Positions 29,748-35,781 of a stretch of DNA of 36,673 nucleotides are shown here, one piece after another. Each line of letters opens with the position of its first letter. Within the stretch, counting starts at the first letter, position 1. Position numbers and translations under genes: made by a program. This DNA comes from a virus, in the IMG/VR virus record IMGVR_UViG_3300021376_000163, positions 1-36,673 of that record. The stretch is one strand, 5' to 3'. A model generated the notes under the pieces. The model was not told the DNA's origin. It saw only the letters and a list, made by a program, of their open reading frames with translations, and searched no databases.

Positions 29748-30915
29748 CAGTGGGGTAAGCAATGATGACGATACCGGAACCACCTGCTCCACCACTACTA
29801 TTATTTCCTCCGCTACCTCCTCCTCCAGTATTTACTGTTCCAGCGGTTCCTGGATTTGGTGGACCACCACCAGGATATCCACCACCACCACCACTTCCTC
29901 CAGTAGTAGAACTACCGCCAGCACCACCACCACCACCAGCACGAGTTACGGGTGTTCCAGTAATAGAATATGCTAAACCGTTTCCACCAGGACCACCAGT
30001 GCTTGGGGCAGGTGTTGAGCTTCCTGCTGATCCGGCGCCACCACCGCCACCACCGCAACTAGTTGCTGGAACAGCAGTTCCACCATTATTACCCCATCCA
30101 ACTGGGGGAGAAGTGCTGTTAGAAGTTCCGCCTGGAGCACCAGTTGCAGTTCCACCTGCTCTTAAAGGTGCTGATGGATGATATCCACCACCACCTGCAG
30201 AACCACCAGAACCACCAATGCTTGGTTCTGGTGAAATACTTACCCCTCCACCTCCACCACCTTCAGAGATTATAGATGCAAATACACTGCCATTTCCTTT
30301 TCTACTTGCAGTTGGGGTATTATTAGCAGCTGGACCTCCACCACCACCAACTGTAATTGAATATGGACCTGGAGATACTGGTAGTGTTCCAAATTTCAAA
30401 CCACCAGCACCACCTCCACCACCCTCATACATTGTAGGGTTTCCTCCACTACCAGCACCACCCCCTGCTATAACAAGATATTCTACATCTCCACTTCCAG
30501 CATTGACTACAATACTTCCAGGTCCAGTGAAGGTAAATACTGCCCAACCAGAACGACTAGAAGTATCAGCACTCACAGTTGGGCTTGTAATAGATAGAGA
30601 TTCTAAAGTTTTTACATTTTTCCACCCTTGAGGTCCATAACCCTCAAAAGCATTTGTTGTCATGTTATAAATGAGAGTCCCAACAGCAGTCCCTACACCA
30701 GCATTGCGTCCTGCTGTTGTTGTGGTGCCGATGCCAATACTAGTTGCCTTAATAAAACTATTACCGACTACAATACTTGATGTCGCTGTTACTACACCAG
30801 CGTTTACATTACCAGTTACATTACCAGTCAGGTTACCTTGAATATTGCTACCAAAAGTAACGGTAGAAACCCCAGAGTCTGCTTCTATATTATTAACAAC
30901 TATCTTACTTGTCAT
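29743..30915 (-). CDS. fibre protein with Gly-rich C-terminal domain, 390 residues
   Basis: I choose the ATG at 30915 (MTSKIVVNNIEADSGVSTVT), which overlaps the previous stop as ATGA and has GGAG six bases upstream; the longer GTG frame is less likely. The connector TSIGIGTTTTAGRNAGVGTA and IYNMTTNAFEGYGPQGWKNV precede a beta domain, then VEYLVIAGGGAGSGGNPTMY and long Gly runs with YPGGGPPNPGTAGTVNTGGG near the end. It ends GSGIVIIAYPTA. Pro-Gly turns are frequent (SPGPYS, GAPGGTSN). It is the third gene of a coupled unit with two small proteins (30912-31390). Confidence 0.84.
   Translation of the reverse strand: MTSKIVVNNIEADSGVSTVTFGSNIQGNLTGNVTGNVNAGVVTATSSIVVGNSFIKATSIGIGTTTTAGRNAGVGTAVGTLIYNMTTNAFEGYGPQGWKNVKTLESLSITSPTVSADTSSRSGWAVFTFTGPGSIVVNAGSGDVEYLVIAGGGAGSGGNPTMYEGGGGGAGGLKFGTLPVSPGPYSITVGGGGGPAANNTPTASRKGNGSVFASIISEGGGGGGVSISPEPSIGGSGGSAGGGGYHPSAPLRAGGTATGAPGGTSNSTSPPVGWGNNGGTAVPATSCGGGGGGAGSAGSSTPAPSTGGPGGNGLAYSITGTPVTRAGGGGGAGGSSTTGGSGGGGGYPGGGPPNPGTAGTVNTGGGGSGGNNSSGGAGGSGIVIIAYPTA
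29753..29784 (-). repeat. 32-base repeat at the 3' end of Gly-rich genes, copy 2 at 35787-35818
   Basis: Bases 29753-29784 and 35787-35818, coding for the GSGIVIIAYPT end, are identical and in the same orientation. Confidence 0.85.
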
Positions 30916-31154
30916 ACGATTCTCCACTCTCCTTGAACTGTGACGGTATAACCAAGACCGACTGTTACGGTTCCAGCAGTGACTCCGTTGGTTCCTACTG
31001 GTATAGTCACATTCTCATCAATAGAATTCTTGTTTGCCTTTATGATACCATAAGTATCTAGCCACTGTTTCTCACCATTCGCAGAAATAATATCCTTGAA
31101 GTCAACGGTGCTACCAGTTTGAGACCTTATGTTTTGAACATAAATGCGTGTCAT
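30912..31154 (-). CDS. small fibre-base-like protein, 80 residues
   Basis: The ATG at 31154 (MTRIYVQNIRSQTGSTVDFK) overlaps the previous stop as ATGA; the GTG at 31166 is less likely. The protein reads DIISANGEKQWLDTYGIIKA, then a repeat-like region with TIPVGTNGVTAGTVTVGLGY and the end TVTVQGEWRIV. The N-terminal motif resembles the attachment segment of the larger fibres, and the 'TIPxGTNGxxAGxxTxxxGYTV' part is widespread in phage structural proteins. It is a clear paralogue of the next gene, with about half of its residues the same by eye. Confidence 0.78.
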   Translation of the reverse strand: MTRIYVQNIRSQTGSTVDFKDIISANGEKQWLDTYGIIKANKNSIDENVTIPVGTNGVTAGTVTVGLGYTVTVQGEWRIV

Positions 31155-31390
31155 ACAATCACCCACTCCCCAAGTTGTGTGACTGTGTATCCATCGGCAA
31201 TGGTGATTGGACCTGCTGAAAGACCATTCGTGCCTGCTGGAATTGTTATGTTCTCTGCGATAGTGGTGCGATTGGTTTTAATCACACCATAAGAATCCAC
31301 CCATTGCTTATCACCATTGGCAGTGATAGTTTCCTTAAACTCCGTTGTGGAGGTTGTGGAATCAATAATGTTAGCCTTGAGTGTGCTCAT
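31151..31390 (-). CDS. small fibre-base-like protein, 79 residues, paralogue of 30912-31154
   Basis: It starts MSTLKANIIDSTTSTTEFKE, followed by TITANGDKQWVDSYGVIKTN, ITIPAGTNGLSAGPITIADG and the end YTVTQLGEWVIV. The shared motifs ANGxKQWxDxYGxIK and TIPxGTNGxxAG, with the same length, show tandem duplication. It has a late octamer at 31406-31413 and is coupled to its copy by ATGA. A small virion component is the most likely role. Confidence 0.78.
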   Translation of the reverse strand: MSTLKANIIDSTTSTTEFKETITANGDKQWVDSYGVIKTNRTTIAENITIPAGTNGLSAGPITIADGYTVTQLGEWVIV

Positions 31391-31405
31391 TGGGAGTTTT
31401 TTGAG

Positions 31406-31413
31406 TATTTATG
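31406..31413 (-). promoter_or_regulatory. late promoter octamer CATAAATA
   Basis: Minus-strand match 16 bases before the ATG at 31390, overlapping the stop of the upstream gene. Confidence 0.7.
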
Positions 31414-31585
31414 AAGGCTCGTCTGCTGGTAGTGGCTCGTTGCCTTCGGCTAGCCAGGCGAGATATTCGTCATAATCAGTATTACCGGGAACAGTCGGGA
31501 TAAAAGCAGAATCTGACGTTCTTTTGATGATTGCTGGATTGGGTACAGCGACACTATCCATCAAAAGCGAAGTTAGTTGATACAT
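31409..31585 (-). CDS. small tail-fibre-associated protein, 58 residues
   Basis: The ATG at 31585 has AAGGAGG seven bases upstream, better than the TTG at 31591. The protein reads MYQLTSLLMDSVAVPNPAII, then KRTSDSAFIPTVPGNTDYDE and YLAWLAEGNEPLPADEPS. The ending 'IPxxPGNxDYxxYLAWLAEGNxPxPAD' is a motif I know from small phage tail proteins (XkdW-like), which sit beside fibre genes. It lies 12 bases after the 411-residue fibre gene. Confidence 0.8.
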   Translation of the reverse strand: MYQLTSLLMDSVAVPNPAIIKRTSDSAFIPTVPGNTDYDEYLAWLAEGNEPLPADEPS

Positions 31586-31597
31586 AGTCAAACCTCC

Positions 31598-32833
31598 TTA
31601 AAGTTCCGCCGAAGCGTTGGCTGCAGTTGAACCATACACATAAACCATTCCACTACTGCTAGAAACAGCTTGCAACGATACGGTGTCAATGCCAGTTGTT
31701 GAAACATTAAGTGAGCTGAGCCTGCTTGTTGTTCCAGTACTTGTAATAGTCACCGTAGGGGCTTGCCGCATTGGCACCTTGAACTCATAGTTAAAAAAGC
31801 CTGATTCGGAAGTACCTGGCGCGTTAAAGCTATTAGAGAAATTGGTCATAAGTTGATAGTACCTATAGCACAAAGCCAACTCCTGCCCGTAGCTCCTGTG
31901 CTCAAACGGGGTGGCGACTGTGCCGACTTCTAGTTGGACTCCTGTAAACCAAAAGTTATTTCCAACAGTTTCTAATAGATTAACTTGTCCTGGTGCTCTG
32001 TTTGCGTTTGTAAGAGTGCCCCAAGTTGTTTGTAAGGTTCCGGAACTATAAGTTGAACCTGCAGCTAACCACCAGGTTACACGAAATGAAGTATTATTAT
32101 CATTATCAAAAACACCAGTTGTATCAGCAGGATATGTTAGGACTTTCTTTTCCCAAGTGTTTGCTGAACTAATAGTATATGATTGTGAACAAGTTCTTGT
32201 ATTATCAAAGTCTTGCAATTCTACAATATAAGTTCCAGTTGTACTAGAACGAACCCAGAATGATAAGGTTACTGGTTGGGCATTTGCAGTTCCTTTTTTA
32301 ATTCCTTGAACATTATAACCTTCGATTGGTTGGCGAATCAATTGATATTGTGATTCTCCTAAAGATGTATCAGCAGTAGTTACATTAAAGAATAATGCAT
32401 TCTGGAAACCATCAGCATAAGCATTTCCACCAGTTGTAGAGTTTATGCTGGTTTGACCAACAGATACAGCACCATCGTGAGAAAACTCTATTTTAAATCT
32501 ATCAGTCACATAAGCACCATTAGTTGTAGTTCCAGCGGCACCAGTAATTCCTCTTTGATTGACTACCATCGATCCATTGATGATGATATTTCGGTTACTT
32601 AATGGTCCAGCAGAAGGATAAGCATTCCCATTAACCGTTAAGTTAGTGGTAGAAACACTGGTAATACCAGAAAGCGTTGGAGATCCAGAAAGTCCAGTAG
32701 CATTACCAGTCAAAGGTCCAACAAAAGAACTCGCACTTATCGTAGAAGAACTCGCAGTAATATTCGCAGCATTTATTGTTACTGTCTGACCGCTTCCTAC
32801 TGGTTGTATTTGATTTACATTCAGTATACTCAT
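31598..32833 (-). CDS. tail-fibre protein with conserved receptor-type C-terminal domain, 411 residues
   Basis: The N-terminus MSILNVNQIQPVGSGQTVTI is followed by a fibre repeat segment and then SNRNIIINGSMVVNQRG, TTNGAYVTDRFKIEF, SFWVRSSTTGTYIVELQDF, FWFTGVQLEVGTVATPFEHR and SYGQELALCYRYYQLMTNFS. This succession is a widely distributed C-terminal domain of phage fibres ('NLLINGxMxVxQRG ... PFExRSYGxELxxCxRYY'), unlike the Gly-rich domains of its neighbours. It may bind host surface sugars. The octamer variant at 32848 lies upstream. Confidence 0.88.
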   Translation of the reverse strand: MSILNVNQIQPVGSGQTVTINAANITASSSTISASSFVGPLTGNATGLSGSPTLSGITSVSTTNLTVNGNAYPSAGPLSNRNIIINGSMVVNQRGITGAAGTTTNGAYVTDRFKIEFSHDGAVSVGQTSINSTTGGNAYADGFQNALFFNVTTADTSLGESQYQLIRQPIEGYNVQGIKKGTANAQPVTLSFWVRSSTTGTYIVELQDFDNTRTCSQSYTISSANTWEKKVLTYPADTTGVFDNDNNTSFRVTWWLAAGSTYSSGTLQTTWGTLTNANRAPGQVNLLETVGNNFWFTGVQLEVGTVATPFEHRSYGQELALCYRYYQLMTNFSNSFNAPGTSESGFFNYEFKVPMRQAPTVTITSTGTTSRLSSLNVSTTGIDTVSLQAVSSSSGMVYVYGSTAANASAEL

Positions 32834-32847
32834 AAGAGTTTTTTAGG

Positions 32848-32855
32848 TATTTAGG
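32848..32855 (-). promoter_or_regulatory. late-promoter-like octamer CCTAAATA
   Basis: Minus-strand variant of NATAAATA, 15 bases before the ATG at 32833, touching the stop of the companion gene at 32851. Confidence 0.45.
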
Positions 32856-33261
32856 CGGTTACTAATACCCATCCTTGAGTATTATCTGCTTGATAAGCAT
32901 CTTCATCCCAAATATATCCAGAAGTTTTTTTCTGTTCTTCTGTAAGTTCTGGAGAAGGACCTAACGGAGATACCCAGTCAGCAGTATCGTTATCTAAAAT
33001 CCAAGACTGAAAAGGTTTTGGTGAAATAAATGCATCCAATTCTTCATTATATGTAAATCCAGTACCAGCATAACGAAATCTAAAACTATCGTTATATGAG
33101 GTTTGAATCCAATTACCTTCCAACTCTAATATATCTCTACAGTATGCAATACCAATACTTTCATCTTCTATTCCAGTCTCTGGATTGATAATTTTTTCAT
33201 TATCAATGACAATAACTTGAGTAACAACATTATTTTGATCTATTCGTGCAAAATGTGCCAT
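32851..33261 (-). CDS. fibre-companion protein (WDEDAYQADN family)
   Basis: The ATG at 33261 (MAHFARIDQNNVVTQVIVID) has a strong AAGGAGG upstream; the longer frame overlaps the previous gene. The 136-residue protein has GIAYCRDILELEGNWIQTSY, YAGTGFTYNEELDAFISPKP, QSWILDNDTADWVSPLG and the end YIWDEDAYQADNTQGWVLVT. The N-terminal half matches copy 19741 more than copy 21614, yet its end is base-for-base identical to that of 21614. It follows a Gly-rich gene and precedes the 411-residue fibre. Role unknown. Confidence 0.8.
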   Translation of the reverse strand: MAHFARIDQNNVVTQVIVIDNEKIINPETGIEDESIGIAYCRDILELEGNWIQTSYNDSFRFRYAGTGFTYNEELDAFISPKPFQSWILDNDTADWVSPLGPSPELTEEQKKTSGYIWDEDAYQADNTQGWVLVTA

Positions 33262-33280
33262 ATAATTATTCCTCCTTGAT

Positions 33281-34066
33281 TCAACTATATGGATATGCAA
33301 TAATAACTAGTCCGGATCCACCATTACCATGTCCTCCATTTGTGGGAGATCCACCACCACCACTACCGGAACCAGGTGGTCCACTCGAAAATCTGGGTCT
33401 ACCCAAACTAGATCCATCTGGGGATTCATACCCAGAGTCTGCACCTTGACCTATTAATTGTGGATTTCCGGTAATAGTAATAGTTGTTCCAGCACCACCC
33501 CTCCAAGCATTTCCATTAGCACTAGAACCAGCTCCACCAGATCCAGGTATTCCTTGGTTTGGTGCTCCACTATAATCTGCATTACTTCCACCTGGGCCAT
33601 TTGGTGGACCTCCTCCCCCACCAGGAGCAGTTACTGGTCCAAAAACACTTGGTTGCCCAGTTCCACCAGTAGATTGTGGTGGACTAGAAGCCGCACCTCC
33701 TCCTCCTATTGTTACTGTATATGGTCCTGGTGTTACCGCAAGACTGCCAGTTCTAAGAGTTCCGGAAGCTCCCCCAGGGCCAAAAGATGCTCCGAAGGAC
33801 CCACCACTACCTCCACCACCACCACCAATAACAATATACTCAACACTTAAAGAACCAGATGTTACATTAAATGGTTCTGATGTTGTAAAAGTGTGAATAA
33901 CATAACCAGATCTAGTGTGAGATAATGTTCCTCCAGTTGCCAGAAATCCATTAGGAGCGTTTGTTCCGCCTCCGGTATTGCGGCTTGCAACAAATTCGGT
34001 TAGTTTACTTAGTTGACCACTAAAGGTAGAAGAGAGAGATCTGAATTTAGTACTACGAATTCCCAT
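33281..34066 (-). CDS. Gly-rich fibre-tip-like protein, 261 residues
   Basis: It starts MGIRSTKFRSLSSTFSGQLS and, after a short segment (GTNAPNGFLATGGTLSHTRS and GYVIHTFTTSEPFNVTSGS), enters the Gly-rich domain at VEYIVIGGGGGGSGGSFG. Pro-Gly turns include GPNGPGG, GAPNQGIPGSG and SSGPPGSGSGG. It ends GSGLVIIAYPYS. There is no long shaft, so it may be a tip that sits on another fibre. Upstream signals are weak; it is probably co-transcribed with 34087-34494. Confidence 0.82.
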   Translation of the reverse strand: MGIRSTKFRSLSSTFSGQLSKLTEFVASRNTGGGTNAPNGFLATGGTLSHTRSGYVIHTFTTSEPFNVTSGSLSVEYIVIGGGGGGSGGSFGASFGPGGASGTLRTGSLAVTPGPYTVTIGGGGAASSPPQSTGGTGQPSVFGPVTAPGGGGGPPNGPGGSNADYSGAPNQGIPGSGGAGSSANGNAWRGGAGTTITITGNPQLIGQGADSGYESPDGSSLGRPRFSSGPPGSGSGGGGSPTNGGHGNGGSGLVIIAYPYS

Positions 34067-34086
34067 TGTAAATGTACCTTATTTTA

Positions 34087-34494
34087 TTAGATATCAGTAT
34101 CACCAAGTATTTGATAATTAATCATTGACCCAATACCAGACCCTGTAGTTGGTGGAGATGGTGCAGTTATTTCAACGACTAACTTTTCTTGGTTTTTAAG
34201 GACAATAGGATAATTACATTCAAAGAAAAATGTTTCGTTTGAAGCGAGATCAACTCTTAACAATCTATATCGAGTATTTCCAAATCCAACAACTGGTGAT
34301 GAAATAGTCTCTGGATAAACATAAAGTGATGATGTAGCAGTTGCAAGTCCAGTATTATGCATAATAACACCACGAAGATATGTGGTGGAAGCAATACCGA
34401 CAGCTGTCTGTGTCGTACCAACAGTTAAGATACCAACCGTGGCAATACCAGTAACTGATTGAATACCCAATAATTTGGTTCTTTGAAGTCCCAT
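34087..34494 (-). CDS. small virion beta-protein, 135 residues
   Basis: The start MGLQRTKLLGIQSVTGIATV leads to a beta-rich domain (YLRGVIMHNTGLATATSSLY, VGFGNTRYRLLRVDLASNET, FFFECNYPIVLKNQEKLVVE). Aromatic and Val/Ile strands alternate with Gly/Ser turns, as in a compact beta-sandwich. The LGIQSVTGIATVGILTVGTT tract resembles fibre repeats. I recognise no family, but the neighbours make a virion role likely. An octamer variant lies at 34513. Confidence 0.72.
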   Translation of the reverse strand: MGLQRTKLLGIQSVTGIATVGILTVGTTQTAVGIASTTYLRGVIMHNTGLATATSSLYVYPETISSPVVGFGNTRYRLLRVDLASNETFFFECNYPIVLKNQEKLVVEITAPSPPTTGSGIGSMINYQILGDTDI

Positions 34495-34512
34495 TGTATA
34501 TGCTTTTAGAGT

Positions 34513-34520
34513 TATTTAGT
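34513..34520 (-). promoter_or_regulatory. late-promoter-like octamer ACTAAATA
   Basis: Minus-strand variant of NATAAATA, 19 bases before the ATG at 34494, overlapping the stop of the gene at 34516. Confidence 0.4.
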
Positions 34521-34827
34521 TAAACAAAGCAGCATCAAGTTCATTAAAACTTGGTGGCAAAGTTAAATTAGTAAGTGCCGAACCATCACCTTGATAAGAA
34601 GTTGCTGTAACAACTCCAATTACTTTTAATCCTGAAGTAGATACAGTAGTAAAAGTAGAAACACCTGTAGTGCTTAATGTGTTTCCACCAATCTTAACAT
34701 TTCCACCCTGAATATCAAGGGCACTGGTTGGAACAGAGGTGCCTATACCAATATTACCAGCGGAGTCTTGATACACTCCCCCTGTTCCTGACTGATGTAA
34801 CCAACGATTAAACCTAATGTCAGACAT
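34516..34827 (-). CDS. short fibre-like structural protein, 103 residues
   Basis: It begins MSDIRFNRWLHQSGTGGVYQ followed by DSAGNIGIGTSVPTSALDIQ, a start I know from cyanophage structural proteins and from fibre N-termini in which 'GNIGIGTxxPxxxLDV' marks the shaft base. A fibre repeat segment (LSTTGVSTFTTVSTSGLKVI) and a short tail LTLPPSFNELDAALFN follow. It may be a fibre attachment protein or a truncated fibre. A late octamer lies at 34846-34853. Confidence 0.78.
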   Translation of the reverse strand: MSDIRFNRWLHQSGTGGVYQDSAGNIGIGTSVPTSALDIQGGNVKIGGNTLSTTGVSTFTTVSTSGLKVIGVVTATSYQGDGSALTNLTLPPSFNELDAALFN

Positions 34828-34845
34828 TATAACATGCTTTTTGAA

Positions 34846-34853
34846 TATTTATG
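34846..34853 (-). promoter_or_regulatory. late promoter octamer CATAAATA
   Basis: Minus-strand match 19 bases before the ATG at 34827. It lies in the 93-base gap after the companion gene; a weak 5-bp stem (AACCC / GGGTT) in the same gap is too poor to call a terminator. Confidence 0.7.
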
Positions 34854-34920
34854 CTACTTGACAACCCCTCACAATATAAGTAGAATACCTTTGTTAGGGT
34901 TAAAGATCAATAATACTTAG

Positions 34921-35376
34921 TTATTCCGGAGTATTCAGTACCCAACCAGTAGTATTGTCTGCCTGATAAGCATCCTCATCCCAAGTATAATAAGACCTTG
35001 CTGTCATTTCTTCTGCGGTCAACTCTGGTTGTGGAATAGGAGCATCCCAATGACCAGTTGTGGTATTCAAAGTATAAGAAGCATGTGGTTTTGCTGGATG
35101 GAAGATATCGTGCTCGGTGCTATAATACCATCCAATGCCAGGATAGTTAGCACGGAATGCTGTCTTGCCACTTGGAGTGCCGTCTTCACCATAGTGAACT
35201 CCACCACGGCTATTGTATGAACATTGTTTCCAAAGTTCGTGTCCGTGATGCTTCACAAGGTGAGCAAGTCCAATCTCTTCCTTCTCAATACCACCACGAG
35301 TCATGGTATCAATCGTGTCCATCGCAACAACTGCAGTTACGATATTGTCGAGTCCTAACTTTGCGAAATGTGCCAT
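34921..35376 (-). CDS. fibre-companion protein (WDEDAYQADN family)
   Basis: The 151-residue protein has MAHFAKLGLDNIVTAVVAMD, MTRGGIEKEEIGLAHLVKHH, GHELWKQCSYNSRGGVHYGE, NYPGIGWYYSTEHDIFHPAK and the end YTWDEDAYQADNTTGWVLNT. It is nearly collinear with the copy at 21614 but has lost the PYPSW motif (here PHASYTL). It starts three bases after the stop of the gene upstream. The repeated pairing with fibre genes suggests a virion part or an assembly partner. Confidence 0.8.
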   Translation of the reverse strand: MAHFAKLGLDNIVTAVVAMDTIDTMTRGGIEKEEIGLAHLVKHHGHELWKQCSYNSRGGVHYGEDGTPSGKTAFRANYPGIGWYYSTEHDIFHPAKPHASYTLNTTTGHWDAPIPQPELTAEEMTARSYYTWDEDAYQADNTTGWVLNTPE

Positions 35377-35378
35377 TT

Positions 35379-35747
35379 TTATAATACGGGTTCGGGTCCT
35401 TCTGGTTTTGGGTGCTTTTCTTTTACTGCGTCAATAGCAGTAATCCAACTTCCATTATTTAGGTTACCAGACTTTATATCGTGGTAAAGCATATCCAACT
35501 GATCTTTGAGATGTGGATACTCTTTTTCACGGGTTCTCTCATAGAGATAGTAGTTATAGATATCTACTTCTCTTTTAATTTCTTCTTGTATCTCTTCCCA
35601 AGTGGGTGGTTCTCTACCTTCATCATCTTGCCACCCAACAAAGGTGGTGTTTGAAAGGTCCCAACGAGCACCAGGACGAAGAGTATTAATTGCGGTATCT
35701 ACACCAGGAACAGGGTATTCGATACCCTTGAACTTTCTGTATGCCAT
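35379..35747 (-). CDS. small phage tail protein with 'YPxxxDQLDMLY' motif, 122 residues
   Basis: The sequence opens MAYRKFKGIEYPVPGVDTAI, has ARWDLSNTTFVGWQDDEGRE, PPTWEEIQEEIKREV, and the tract EYPHLKDQLDMLYHDI, with the end WITAIDAVKEKHPKPEGPEP. The 'YPxxxDQLDxLxxD...W...I.AVKxKxPKP' pattern is common in small proteins beside phage tail-fibre genes (XkdW-like). It is thought to be part of, or help to assemble, fibres. A late octamer is at 35774. Confidence 0.82.
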   Translation of the reverse strand: MAYRKFKGIEYPVPGVDTAINTLRPGARWDLSNTTFVGWQDDEGREPPTWEEIQEEIKREVDIYNYYLYERTREKEYPHLKDQLDMLYHDIKSGNLNNGSWITAIDAVKEKHPKPEGPEPVL

Positions 35748-35773
35748 ATAGTCAAATAAGTGATATACGGGAG

Positions 35774-35781
35774 TATTTATG
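35774..35781 (-). promoter_or_regulatory. late promoter octamer CATAAATA
   Basis: Minus-strand match 27 bases before the ATG at 35747, overlapping the stop of the last gene in the window. It is part of the 30-base repeat shared with 28520-28549. Confidence 0.7.

Noticed and set aside
29762-30181. Plus-strand frame coding for a Pro-rich protein (long runs of Pro)
   Set aside because: It is the antisense of Gly codons in the Gly-rich domain. It has no ribosome site and similar frames oppose every Gly-rich gene.
34828-34920. Possible terminator between structural genes
   Set aside because: Only a 5-bp stem with a long loop and no T run; a late octamer explains the gap better.
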